Assembly: GCF_014873945.1 (NCBI RefSeq)
Contig: NZ_JADBEC010000002.1
Location: forward strand, 1,302,001 to 1,366,000
From: Rhizobium viscosum
GTDB taxonomy: Bacteria; Pseudomonadota; Alphaproteobacteria; Rhizobiales; Rhizobiaceae
Direction: 5' to 3'
Length of the DNA: 64,000 nt
Part shown: piece by piece, positions 26,203 through 35,138 of the stretch
Layout of the letters: every line of letters starts with the position of its first letter
How positions within the stretch are numbered: the first letter of the stretch is position 1
Position numbers and translations under genes: made by a program
The notes under the pieces: model-generated
Seen by the model: only the letters and a program-made list of their open reading frames with translations
Database searches by the model: none
Told to the model about the DNA's origin: nothing

Positions 26203-28503
26203 ATGGACGGCTTCAAGACCCACAGCTCTCATTGGGGCGCATTCTATGGGCGGCAACAGGACGGAAAGCTCGAAATCCAGCCGCATCCGGCCGATCCGCA
26301 TCCATCTCCCCTGCTCGGCAATCTGCCAGCAATCGCCCATAGCCCCGCCCGCATCCGGCGCCCCGCCGTCAGACGCGGCTGGCTTGAGCGCAAGCCCAAG
26401 AATGCGGAGAGGCGCGGTAACGACGGCTATGTCGAAGTCACCTGGCCGGAAGCGCTCGATCTTGTCGCCAATGAGCTTCGTCGCGTTCATGGGGAATCCG
26501 GGCCACGGGCCATCTTCGGCGGCTCGTACGGCTGGTCCAGCGCTGGACGGTTTCATCATGCGCAAAGCCAGATCCATCGCTTCCTCAACGTGCTCGGCGG
26601 ATATGTTAGGTCGGTCAATACCTACAGTTCGGGCGCGGCGATGGTCATCATCCCGCATGTGCTCGGCCCTTACGATAGCTTTGACCGAAAGAGCGTCACC
26701 TGGGAGGCGATCGAGCGCAGCAGCGAGTTGATCGTTGCCTTCGGCGGCATGGCGGTCAAGAACACCGATGTCCATGGGGGTGGCATCAGCCGGCATGTCG
26801 TGCGCCCCGCATTAAGCGGTGCACGCGCACGGGGCGCACGCTTCGTTCTTATCAGCCCGCTCAAGGATGATATTGCGACCGATCTCGATGCGGAATGGCT
26901 GCCGGTCACCCCTGGAACCGATGTCGCGCTCATGCTCGGGATCGCCTTCGTTCTCATCAGCGAGGGGCTGCATGACAGAAGATTTCTCGACCGCTATACG
27001 GTCGGCTATCCACGCTTCGAGGACTATCTGCTGGGCCGCGAGGATGGCGTCGAAAAGAGCCCGCAATGGGCCTCCGGTATCTGCGGCATCGCTGCCGGGA
27101 CGATTGTGGATCTGGCGCGGAGCATGGCGAGTGCCAGAACGCTGATTACCGTCAGCCATTCGCTGCAGCGCGCCGATTACGGCGAGCAGCCGGTCTGGAT
27201 GGGGATCGTGCTGTCGGCGATGCTGGGTCAGATCGGACTTGACGGTGGCGGCTTTTCCTATTCGCTCGGCGCGCTCGGCAATATCGGCAAAAGCCAGCTC
27301 GCCGTCCCGCTGCCGACGCTCAAGCAATTCCACAATCCGGTGCCGGATTTCATTCCCGTCGCACGGATTGCCGACATGCTGCTCAACCCTGGCGGCCCGT
27401 TCCACTACAATGGTCATGCTTTGCACTATCCGAACATCCGCCTCGTCTATTGGGCTGGCGGCAACCCGTTCCATCACCATCAGGACCTCAACGGGCTTCG
27501 CCAGGCGTTCAAGAGGCCGGAGACGATCATCGTGCACGAGACGGCATGGACGTCCTCGGCACGCCACGCCGATATCGTCCTGCCGGCAACCACCACGCTC
27601 GAACGCGACGACATCGGAGCCGCCGACCGCGATCCGATGATGCTCGCCATGAAGAAGCTGATCGAACCGGTTGGCGAAGCACGCGACGACTATGAGATTT
27701 TCGCTGATATCGCAGAGCGCCTCGGCAAGCGCGAAGCGTTCACCGAAAACCGGTCGACCCGTGAGTGGCTCGCCTTTCTCTTCGAAACGACACGGCACGC
27801 GCTCGCCGCCGACAGTCATCCGGCGCCGGATTTTGAGACCTTCTGGGATCGGGGTGAATTGCGGCTTCCGCTTAGGCCGGACGATGGTGGACCTGCTCGC
27901 GTTTTCAGGGATGATCCGGACACAAATCCCCTGCCGACACCATCAGGCAAGATCGAGATATTCTCGGAGACGATCGAAGGTTTTGGTTATGAGGATTGCC
28001 GCGGTCATCCGCGATGGTATGCACCGGATGAGGACGCAATGGCTGCGGAAAGCCACTACCCCCTCTATCTCGTCTGCAATCAGCCTTATTCGCGCCTTCA
28101 CAGCCAGCTGGACTATGGTGACTTCAGCCGTTCGACCAAGATCGACGGCCGGGAGCCGGTCCGCATCAACCCTGCCGATGCGGCCGAACGCGGCATTTCG
28201 GACCGGGACATCGTCAGACTGTTCAACGCGCGCGGCAGTTGCCTGGCGGCTGCCGTGATCAGTGCGGATGTAAGGCCTGGCGTGATGCAGCTTGCCACCG
28301 GCGCGTGGTTCGAGCCTGATAATGCGGATGCCGAGATGGCCATGTGCATTCATGGCAATCCCAACATCCTGACCCGCGATGCCGGCACATCGCAGCTTGC
28401 CCAGGCCTGCACAGGACAGCTGACGAGGGTCAACGTCGAGCGGTTTACCGGCGAACTGCCGCCCGTGCGCATTCTCGAAGGGATGACGTTTACCGGCGGA
28501 TAG
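26203..28503 (+). CDS. bisC: Molybdopterin-dependent S-/N-oxide reductase (BisC/TorZ type)
   Basis: A 766-residue DMSO-reductase-family molybdoenzyme without N-terminal iron-sulfur site or signal peptide, so cytoplasmic and BisC-like. Visible features include the N-terminal HSSHWGAF, the Mo-ligand region FGGSYGWSSAGRFHHAQ with the Ser ligand, YWAGGNPFHHHQDLN, and the C-terminal cofactor region CNQPYSRLHSQLDYGD. Such enzymes reduce biotin or methionine sulfoxides and N-oxides. It directly precedes the organosulfur island and would fit reduction of sulfoxides to thioethers there, but its 186-base spacing from the binding-protein gene indicates a separate promoter for the latter. Confidence 0.87.
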   Translation: MDGFKTHSSHWGAFYGRQQDGKLEIQPHPADPHPSPLLGNLPAIAHSPARIRRPAVRRGWLERKPKNAERRGNDGYVEVTWPEALDLVANELRRVHGESGPRAIFGGSYGWSSAGRFHHAQSQIHRFLNVLGGYVRSVNTYSSGAAMVIIPHVLGPYDSFDRKSVTWEAIERSSELIVAFGGMAVKNTDVHGGGISRHVVRPALSGARARGARFVLISPLKDDIATDLDAEWLPVTPGTDVALMLGIAFVLISEGLHDRRFLDRYTVGYPRFEDYLLGREDGVEKSPQWASGICGIAAGTIVDLARSMASARTLITVSHSLQRADYGEQPVWMGIVLSAMLGQIGLDGGGFSYSLGALGNIGKSQLAVPLPTLKQFHNPVPDFIPVARIADMLLNPGGPFHYNGHALHYPNIRLVYWAGGNPFHHHQDLNGLRQAFKRPETIIVHETAWTSSARHADIVLPATTTLERDDIGAADRDPMMLAMKKLIEPVGEARDDYEIFADIAERLGKREAFTENRSTREWLAFLFETTRHALAADSHPAPDFETFWDRGELRLPLRPDDGGPARVFRDDPDTNPLPTPSGKIEIFSETIEGFGYEDCRGHPRWYAPDEDAMAAESHYPLYLVCNQPYSRLHSQLDYGDFSRSTKIDGREPVRINPADAAERGISDRDIVRLFNARGSCLAAAVISADVRPGVMQLATGAWFEPDNADAEMAMCIHGNPNILTRDAGTSQLAQACTGQLTRVNVERFTGELPPVRILEGMTFTGG

Positions 28504-28586
28504 AATGGCGGCGAGTACTCACGCTGCTGGATGATCAAGCGTTGGAAATCCTGATCCTCGTGTTTCAGATTGCGCTGATAAAATAA

Positions 28587-28626
28587 TCTACAAATTTGGT
28601 AGAAAAAGAACAACCAGTCTTTCTCG
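28587..28626 (+). promoter_or_regulatory. Shared palindromic upstream motif, copy 1
   Basis: An inverted repeat TCTAC-N7-GTAGA (28587-28603) is followed by AAAAGAA and CCAGTCTT. The same arrangement with the same 7-base spacer and nearly the same downstream bases occurs at 35047-35084, before the second operon of the organosulfur island. It lies about 100 bases before the binding-protein start. Most likely an operator or activator site for a shared regulator; the regulator is not identified. Confidence 0.55.
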
Positions 28627-28689
28627 AAATCGATCTGCTCACATAGGCTCCTGTTTGCAATCATTCCGGCAACCAAACAGGACCGCTTC

Positions 28690-30342
28690 ATGAACGACCG
28701 CTCTTTCCACCTGCATTTTTCCCGGCGTCGTCTGCTGACCGCCACCTCTGCATTGGCATTTGCCGCTCTGGTCGCAACAGCGGGTGTAACCCCGGCATTG
28801 GGTGAGGACGGAGCCCATGATGGCGGAGATGTCGTCTTCCTGATCGACTCCCTCGGGGACACCTGGATCCCCAACAACAGCGCGATCTCAAGCTTTCAGG
28901 GCCATATCTGGGGCCATGTCACCGACAAGCTTCTTTATGTCGATGCCGACGGCAAGGTCAGCCCCTGGATCGCCGAGCGCTGGGAGCAGAACGACAATGC
29001 GACCGAATTCACCCTGCATCTGAAGACCGGCGTGACCTTCTCCGATGGCAGCCCGCTCGATGCGCCAGCCGTCGTCGCAAATCTCGACATCTGGTATGCC
29101 GGCCGCAAGAGCGAGGGTATCAACCCGATCGGCCTTTTCCCGAAGACCTATGATCATGCCGAAGCCGTCGATGCGACGACGGTGAAGGTCTTCTTCAAGA
29201 AACCCACCCTCGGCTTCATCCCGACGCTCGGCTACCACGGCTCGATCCTGATCTCTCCGAAGACCCTCGCGTCGCCGGCGAGCGCCCAGGCGGATCTTGG
29301 CAAGACCTCGGGCAGCGGTCCCTATGTCGTCGAGTCCTGGAAGGAAGGCGACTACGTCAAGCTTGTCAAGCGCCAGGATTACAACTGGGGGCCTGCGGCA
29401 GTCGGCCAGACCGGTCCCGCCCATCTTGATACGATCACCTACAAGCTCGTGTCGGAACCGTCGCTGCGGGTTGCGGCAGTGCAGTCCGGCCAGGCCGACG
29501 TCGCCTATAATGCATCTCCTCAGGAGCTCGAGTCCCTGAAGTCGGAAGGCCTGACGGTCGCCACACCCCGCTATCTCGGCTTCGTCAACGGCTGGGCGAT
29601 CAACACCAAACTTGCCCCTTATGACGACGTGAAGGTTCGCCAGGCGCTTCAGGCAGGCATCAATCGCCAGGAGATCGTCGACACCGTCTATACCCCCGAC
29701 TGGAAGCTCGCGACGTCCTTCATCCAGAGCAACGTTCCGGGCGCGACAGACCAGAGCGCGCTGCTGGCCTACAATCCTGAAAAGGCGGAGAAACTCCTCG
29801 ACGAGGCAGGATGGAAGAAGGGCTCGAATGGCATCCGCGTCAAGGACGGCAAGCCGCTGTCGCTGACGCTGAACTCGAATCCCTACCTCGCGACATCGAA
29901 ATCGATCGACGAACTGATTTCGCAGCAGCTCGGCAAGATCGGCTGGAAGGTCGATATCCGTGCCTATGATGTCGTCACTTATGGCCAGAAGGTCAAATAT
30001 GGCGGCGCCGGAGTGCCGGCCTACGAGGTGACCCGCTCCTTCATCGACGCTGGCACCGTCGCCAGCATTTTGACCAACGCCAACAATGGCGAGAACTGGT
30101 TTGCGCTCGATGAGAGCGACAAGGCCCTTAACGACCTGCGCGACAAGATCGCCGGCGCCGGCTCGATCGACGCTCGCAAGCCACTTCTCGACGAGCTGCA
30201 GAAATATGTCCTCGACCAGGGCTATTTCATTCCGCGAACGCAGATCGTCCAGCGCATCTACGTGCAGTCGCCGAAGCTCAAGGGCGAGGTCTACAACGGC
30301 GTCGCCTATGCCAGCTACTACACGGCGACGAAGAGCGAATAG
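28690..30342 (+). CDS. ABC transporter substrate-binding protein, family 5 (dipeptide/oligopeptide type)
   Basis: A 550-residue periplasmic binding protein. The N-terminus has a twin-arginine motif (SRRRLL) before a hydrophobic stretch ending ...TPALGED, so export is likely by Tat. The mature part has the family-5 pattern (FTLHLKTGVTFSDGSPLD, then VRQALQAGINRQEIVDTVY). It probably binds the sulfur compound used by the monooxygenases encoded downstream in the same operon, although family 5 also binds peptides, nickel and opines. The gene heads an operon of five genes ending at 35000. Confidence 0.88.
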   Translation: MNDRSFHLHFSRRRLLTATSALAFAALVATAGVTPALGEDGAHDGGDVVFLIDSLGDTWIPNNSAISSFQGHIWGHVTDKLLYVDADGKVSPWIAERWEQNDNATEFTLHLKTGVTFSDGSPLDAPAVVANLDIWYAGRKSEGINPIGLFPKTYDHAEAVDATTVKVFFKKPTLGFIPTLGYHGSILISPKTLASPASAQADLGKTSGSGPYVVESWKEGDYVKLVKRQDYNWGPAAVGQTGPAHLDTITYKLVSEPSLRVAAVQSGQADVAYNASPQELESLKSEGLTVATPRYLGFVNGWAINTKLAPYDDVKVRQALQAGINRQEIVDTVYTPDWKLATSFIQSNVPGATDQSALLAYNPEKAEKLLDEAGWKKGSNGIRVKDGKPLSLTLNSNPYLATSKSIDELISQQLGKIGWKVDIRAYDVVTYGQKVKYGGAGVPAYEVTRSFIDAGTVASILTNANNGENWFALDESDKALNDLRDKIAGAGSIDARKPLLDELQKYVLDQGYFIPRTQIVQRIYVQSPKLKGEVYNGVAYASYYTATKSE

Positions 30343-30374
30343 CCGGCCATTCAACAGACACAGAGGTGATGGGC

Positions 30375-31385
30375 ATGAGCAAAGCCTATTTCGACTACGC
30401 CGGAAAGCGGCTCCTGCAGGCGATCGTCGTGATCCTGCTGTCTTATGTCTTCACCTTTGTCGTCGTTAGCATCCTGCCTGGCGATCCGATCACCAACGTC
30501 CTGAACAACCCTCAGAACGGCTTCACGCCGGATGAGATCAAGGAGATCATCGCTGCGCAGGGCCTGGACAAACCGATATCCGTGCAGCTCTGGAACGCCT
30601 TTTCCGGCTTCGTGACCGGCGATCTCGGCCTGTCGATGCGCACCAACCGGCCGGTGGCGACGCTGATCGGCGAGGTTCTGCCATCGACGCTCGTGCTTGC
30701 CTCGGCGGGCCTCGCGGTTGCACTTTTCTTGGCAGCGATCATCGCTTACGGCACCCAGTTTCTGCCCCGGCGGTTCGGCCAGGGCTTGCTGCGCGGCTTT
30801 CCCTCGCTGTTCCTGTCGGTTCCGAACTTCGTGATCGGCCTGGTGTTGATCCACCTCTTCGGTTTCCAACTTGGCGTCTTTCGCGTCATCGAGCCCGACA
30901 GCTTCTGGGCAACGCTTTTCGCAGCGATTGCGCTTGGCATTCCGATCTCGGCGCAGATTGCCGAAGTCCTGGTCGCCAATCTCGACCATGAGTCCGGCCA
31001 GGACTACGCCGCCGTCGCGCGCGGCCGGGGACTTGGCCGAACGCGGCTCTTCGTCATGCACCTGCTGAAGCCGTCATCGCTGCCCGTCATCACCGTCGTC
31101 GCTCTTACGATCGGCGAATTGCTCGGCGGGTCGCTGATCACCGAGGCCGTGTTTGGCCGGAATGGGCTTGGCAGCCTGGTGCAACGGTCGGTCAGCACTC
31201 AGGACCTGCCGGTCCTGCAGGCGGTCGTTTCGCTCGCCGCCGTCGTCTTCGTCGTTGTCAACCTGATCGCCGACCTGACCTACCCGCTGCTCGATCCGCG
31301 CGTAAAACTCCTCGGCACGCAGCAGCGTCGCCCGACGGCCGCAGATGACAGCTCTCTCCCCATCTCCAAGGCGGTAACCCCATGA
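30375..31385 (+). CDS. ABC transporter permease, DppB type
   Basis: A 336-residue inner-membrane permease. The N-terminal helix is followed by the large periplasmic loop carrying LPGDPITNVLNNPQNG, and the EAA cytoplasmic loop reads DYAAVARGRGLGRTRLFVMHLLKPS near residue 215, typical of DppB. Three start codons cluster (GTG 30366, ATG 30369, ATG 30375); the last has the best distance from the GAGG. It overlaps the DppC-type gene by four bases. Confidence 0.88.
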   Translation: MSKAYFDYAGKRLLQAIVVILLSYVFTFVVVSILPGDPITNVLNNPQNGFTPDEIKEIIAAQGLDKPISVQLWNAFSGFVTGDLGLSMRTNRPVATLIGEVLPSTLVLASAGLAVALFLAAIIAYGTQFLPRRFGQGLLRGFPSLFLSVPNFVIGLVLIHLFGFQLGVFRVIEPDSFWATLFAAIALGIPISAQIAEVLVANLDHESGQDYAAVARGRGLGRTRLFVMHLLKPSSLPVITVVALTIGELLGGSLITEAVFGRNGLGSLVQRSVSTQDLPVLQAVVSLAAVVFVVVNLIADLTYPLLDPRVKLLGTQQRRPTAADDSSLPISKAVTP

Positions 31386-32230
31386 CGCTCGCCTCGCTTT
31401 CTTCCACCCCGCGTGTGACGCTGATCGGCCGCCTGACGGGCCTGCGCGTGCCGCCGATCGTCATCCTGTCGTTCCTGGTCGTCGCCCTGGCGATAGCCTG
31501 GTCCTTGGCGCCTGGCCTGTTCACCGGCTACGATCCGGTAAACGGCACTCCCGCCCAAAAGCTGCTTGGCCCCAGTGCGGCACATTGGTTCGGCACCGAT
31601 CATCTCGGCCGCGACCTCTACGCCCGCGTCGTTTATGGCACGGCCTCATCCGTGGCGAGCGCGCTGATCGCGGTCGTGATCGGCGTTTTCGCCGGAGGAA
31701 TTATCGGACTGCTGGCCGGCTTCTTCGGCGGCTGGGTCGACACTGTCTTTGCCCGCCTCGTCGATGTCCTGCTGGCAATCCCTAAATTCCTGCTGGCCGT
31801 CATCGTCGTCACTGCCATCGGCTTTGACACGACCAACGCGGCAATCGCGACAGGCGTCTCCGCCGTCGCCCTTTTTGCCCGGGTCATGCGCTCCGAAGTC
31901 ATCAAGACACGGGCTGCAACATTCGTTGAGTCGTCCTTTCTGCTTGGCGGATCGCGCTGGCACATTCTGTGGCGCCACGTGCTTCCGAACGCATCGCGAT
32001 CGGTGCTGCCGCTTGCCGTCTTGCAATTCGGCGATTCCATTCTGGTGATCGCCAGCCTTGCCTTCCTTGGCTATGGGGACCCGCCGCCCGCCTCCGACTG
32101 GGGCCTGATGATCTCGATCGGCAAGGATTACCTCAAATGGCCGTGGCTGGTTTACGCCCCGGCCCTCGTCACGATCACAACCGTTCTCTCTGTAAACAGG
32201 ATCAGCCGATGGCTCCGCAAGACAGACTGA
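31382..32230 (+). CDS. ABC transporter permease, DppC type
   Basis: A 282-residue permease partner of the DppB-type protein. It shows the conserved HWFGTDHLGRDLYARVVYGT of DppC N-terminal halves and the EAA loop ESSFLLGGSRWHILWRHVLPNA. The ATG overlaps the previous stop and the gene overlaps the ATPase start by 22 bases, so the transporter genes are translationally coupled. Confidence 0.9.
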   Translation: MTLASLSSTPRVTLIGRLTGLRVPPIVILSFLVVALAIAWSLAPGLFTGYDPVNGTPAQKLLGPSAAHWFGTDHLGRDLYARVVYGTASSVASALIAVVIGVFAGGIIGLLAGFFGGWVDTVFARLVDVLLAIPKFLLAVIVVTAIGFDTTNAAIATGVSAVALFARVMRSEVIKTRAATFVESSFLLGGSRWHILWRHVLPNASRSVLPLAVLQFGDSILVIASLAFLGYGDPPPASDWGLMISIGKDYLKWPWLVYAPALVTITTVLSVNRISRWLRKTD

Positions 32231-33912
32231 CCACGTTTTTGAATCGCCCAACTGCCCCGTTACTACGGGCTGAGGGATTGTCGGTGGCCTACGGCACCCA
32301 CAGGGTCGTGAGCAATGTCGGCTTCAAGCTTGGACGCGGCAAAAGTCTGGCGCTCATCGGCGAATCCGGATCTGGCAAATCCACCATCGCCCGCGCCGTC
32401 CTGCGGCTGCTTCCCGCAACGGGACATGCCACCGGCCGCCTCGAATTCGATGACCAGGAAGTCCTGGGGCTTCCTGAGCGCCGCTTCCGCCCATTCAGGG
32501 GGCGCAGGATCGGCTTCGTGCCGCAGGATCCGGGCAACTCCCTGAACCCGGTTCGCACGATCGGCGCGCAGGCGTTAGAAGCCGCGGCACTGCTGGACCC
32601 ATCGGACAAGGCGGCACGCAAGGCGATCATTCTGGAGACGTTCGCACAGGTGGGACTCGACAATCCGCAGCGTGTCTACGACTCCTACCCTCACCAGCTC
32701 TCCGGCGGTATGCTCCAGCGGGTCCTGATCGGGCTCGCCGTTCTGCCGCGACCGTCGCTGCTTGTCGCTGACGAGCCGACCTCCGCACTTGATGTGACGA
32801 TCCAGAAGCGCATTCTCGACCTCCTGTCGAAGCTGCAGGCGGAACTGCAAATCAGCCTTCTCCTGATCACCCATGATCTGGCGATCGCAGCCGAGCGCGC
32901 GGATTCCATTGTGGTCCTTAAGGACGGCGCCATCCAGGAAGCCGGCAGTACCGCTGCGGTATTCTCCGCCCCTTCCTCGTCCTACGCCAGAAAGCTCCAT
33001 GGCGATGTGCCGGCGCTCAACCCGGACCGTTACCGGCCATTGCGAGAGCCTGGCTTCCGGCTTCTTGTCCCGAGCCGCGAGAAGCCCCCGAAGATCGAGG
33101 TAAGCGGCGTAACGAAGAGCTTCACCGTCGATGGCAAGGTGCTGACGGCCGTCAATGACGTCTCGTTCGAGGTTCAGGCTGGCACGACGCATGCACTTGT
33201 CGGGGAATCCGGATCAGGTAAGACGACAGCAATCCGGCTTCTGCTCGGGTTGGAACAGCCCGATACCGGAATGATCGCCGTTGGTGGCGAACAGGTGAAC
33301 GGTCGCTCCCCCGAGCAACTTCGTTCTGTCTGGCGGCACCTGCAGCTTGTCTATCAGAACCCGTTCACGTCCCTTGACCCGACCTGGACCGTCGAGAAAC
33401 TCGTGCGTGAGCCGCTGGACCGCTTCAAGATAGGCACGCCTCAGGAGCGGGTAACCGCAGTGCGCAAGGCACTCGCAGACGTCGGGCTGGCCGAGCATCT
33501 CTTGTCCCGCAAGCCCGCCGCCTTGTCGGGTGGCCAGCGCCAGCGCGTTGCCATTGCCCGGTCGCTTGTCCTGAAACCGGAGGTGATCGTGCTTGACGAG
33601 CCTACCTCCGCGCTCGACGTCACCGTTCAGGCCGATCTCGTCGAAGTACTCCTGTCGCTGCAGGTCAAGCTCGGCCTCACCTATATCTTCGTGTCGCATG
33701 ATCTGGCGCTCGTGCGCCAGCTTGCCCACACGGTCTCGGTCATGCAGCGCGGCTGTATCGTCGAGCACGGTACTGTCGGAGAGATCTTCGAGACGCCCCG
33801 CCAGCCCTACACCCGCTCGCTGCTGGAATCGATCCCATTAGGGACCCCGCGTTTTGCGCGAACCCAGCCTCTGCAGCAGCGGCAGAACTTCAATGAGGAA
33901 AAGATCGCATGA
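32209..33912 (+). CDS. Fused double ABC ATPase (DppD-DppF type)
   Basis: A 567-residue ATPase with two complete nucleotide-binding domains in one chain, where many systems use two proteins. Domain 1 has Walker A GESGSGKST, signature LSGGMLQRV and Walker B LLVADEPTSALD. Domain 2 has GESGSGKTT, LSGGQRQRV and VIVLDEPTSALD. The ATG at 32209 lies inside the DppC gene and follows AGGATC; the frame extends further upstream but only as a shadow of that gene. It powers import by the two permeases. Confidence 0.9.
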   Translation: MAPQDRLTTFLNRPTAPLLRAEGLSVAYGTHRVVSNVGFKLGRGKSLALIGESGSGKSTIARAVLRLLPATGHATGRLEFDDQEVLGLPERRFRPFRGRRIGFVPQDPGNSLNPVRTIGAQALEAAALLDPSDKAARKAIILETFAQVGLDNPQRVYDSYPHQLSGGMLQRVLIGLAVLPRPSLLVADEPTSALDVTIQKRILDLLSKLQAELQISLLLITHDLAIAAERADSIVVLKDGAIQEAGSTAAVFSAPSSSYARKLHGDVPALNPDRYRPLREPGFRLLVPSREKPPKIEVSGVTKSFTVDGKVLTAVNDVSFEVQAGTTHALVGESGSGKTTAIRLLLGLEQPDTGMIAVGGEQVNGRSPEQLRSVWRHLQLVYQNPFTSLDPTWTVEKLVREPLDRFKIGTPQERVTAVRKALADVGLAEHLLSRKPAALSGGQRQRVAIARSLVLKPEVIVLDEPTSALDVTVQADLVEVLLSLQVKLGLTYIFVSHDLALVRQLAHTVSVMQRGCIVEHGTVGEIFETPRQPYTRSLLESIPLGTPRFARTQPLQQRQNFNEEKIA

Positions 33913-35000
33913 CCGTCATCGCCCCCGCTTCGGCACCGTCCGCGTCATTCCGTCCGAAGAAGCGGCTCGGGTTCAACACGCGCGTCTCGTTCAACGATGA
34001 AGCCGGCCCCGCCCACGGCCTGCGAGAAGGCATCGAGCTTTTCAAGGCGGCAGAACGTCTGGGCTACCAGTCGGGTTGGGCCTATCAACGCCATTTCGAC
34101 CATTATCTGTCCTCGCCGCTCCCCTTCTTTGCCGCAGCCGGCCAGCATACCAGCCATATCGTGCTGGGCTCGGCCGTCATTCCGATGCGCTATCAGGATC
34201 CCATCCTGCTGGCGGAAGCCGCAGGCACGACAGATCTCTTGATCGGCGGCAGGCTGGAACTGGCGATTTCGACCGGCTCCAACGCCGCCTTCGATGCCGT
34301 GTTCGGCACGGTCGAAACCGATGCCCGGACGGAAGCCAAGCGTCGTCAGGCCCGTTTTCTTTCCGCGGTCGCAGGCGAAGTTCTGCACACCGTCGCAGAA
34401 CCCGGCCAGGGTGCCGCGGAAGGCAGCCAGTTGAGGGTGACACCGCACAGTCCGACGCTTCGCTCGCGCATCCGTCAAGGTTCCGCCAGCCTCGGGTCCG
34501 CGATCCAGGCCGCCGAACTCGGCATCGGCCTGATCGCCGGAACCGTACAGCACGACCACGCCGAGGGCGAGAGCTTCGGAAGCTACCAGGCCCGTTGCAT
34601 CGAGGCATTCCGCGCCAACTGGCGGAAGCAGTGGACAAGCGAGCCGCCGCCCGTCGCCGTGGCGGCTTCGCTCCTGGTTGGCACGACGCCGGAACTGCGG
34701 GAGAAATACGCAGCCTATGATCTTGAGCGCCGTACTCAGGGTATCGCCGCATCGAGGCCGAAAGGCGCTCTTGAGCCGAGCTCGCGGACCAACCAACCGC
34801 CGGGAAGCCAGATCTCGCCGGTCTTCCACGGCACACCGGATCAGGTGATCGAGGCAGTGCTGAGTGATCCCGGGCTCGCTGCGGCCGACGAGATCGTACT
34901 CTTCCTGCCGCCGGCCTTCGGCCTGGCCGAGAACATCAAGCTCCTGACCGACCTCGCCGGGACCATCAGCCCGAGCCTTGGCTGGTCGCCGGACTGGTGA
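33909..35000 (+). CDS. Luciferase-like flavin monooxygenase (LLM) A
   Basis: A 363-residue luciferase-fold FMN oxidoreductase. Supporting features are the N-terminal LGFNTRVSFND, the ERLGYQSGWAYQRHFD strand-helix typical of the family, GSAVIPMRYQDPILLAEAAGT and the glycine-rich GGRLELAISTGSN. It overlaps the ATPase stop (ATGA) and so belongs to the transporter operon, which supports oxidation of the imported compound. Substrate not predictable. It needs FMNH2, probably from the MsuE-type reductase at 38475. Confidence 0.85.
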   Translation: MTVIAPASAPSASFRPKKRLGFNTRVSFNDEAGPAHGLREGIELFKAAERLGYQSGWAYQRHFDHYLSSPLPFFAAAGQHTSHIVLGSAVIPMRYQDPILLAEAAGTTDLLIGGRLELAISTGSNAAFDAVFGTVETDARTEAKRRQARFLSAVAGEVLHTVAEPGQGAAEGSQLRVTPHSPTLRSRIRQGSASLGSAIQAAELGIGLIAGTVQHDHAEGESFGSYQARCIEAFRANWRKQWTSEPPPVAVAASLLVGTTPELREKYAAYDLERRTQGIAASRPKGALEPSSRTNQPPGSQISPVFHGTPDQVIEAVLSDPGLAAADEIVLFLPPAFGLAENIKLLTDLAGTISPSLGWSPDW

Positions 35001-35046
35001 AACAACGCCTGATCTTTAACCCGGCAATCGCGCAGTAGAGATATTT

Positions 35047-35084
35047 TCTATAGATTCAGTAGAAATAGAAAGACCTGTCTTCCT
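35047..35084 (+). promoter_or_regulatory. Shared palindromic upstream motif, copy 2
   Basis: Inverted repeat TCTAT-N7-GTAGA (35047-35063), then AAATAGAA and CCTGTCTTCC, matching the element at 28587 in half-sites, 7-base spacer and the following bases. It is about 76 bases before the second monooxygenase operon. Confidence 0.55.
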
Positions 35085-35138
35085 TAATCTCCATCCGCCG
35101 CCTAGCTTTGATCACCATCGACAATCAGAGGAGCTCCC

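Noticed and set aside
28888..30354. 488-codon minus-strand open frame
   Set aside because: Antisense to the family-5 binding protein, which has a clear signal peptide and conserved motifs.
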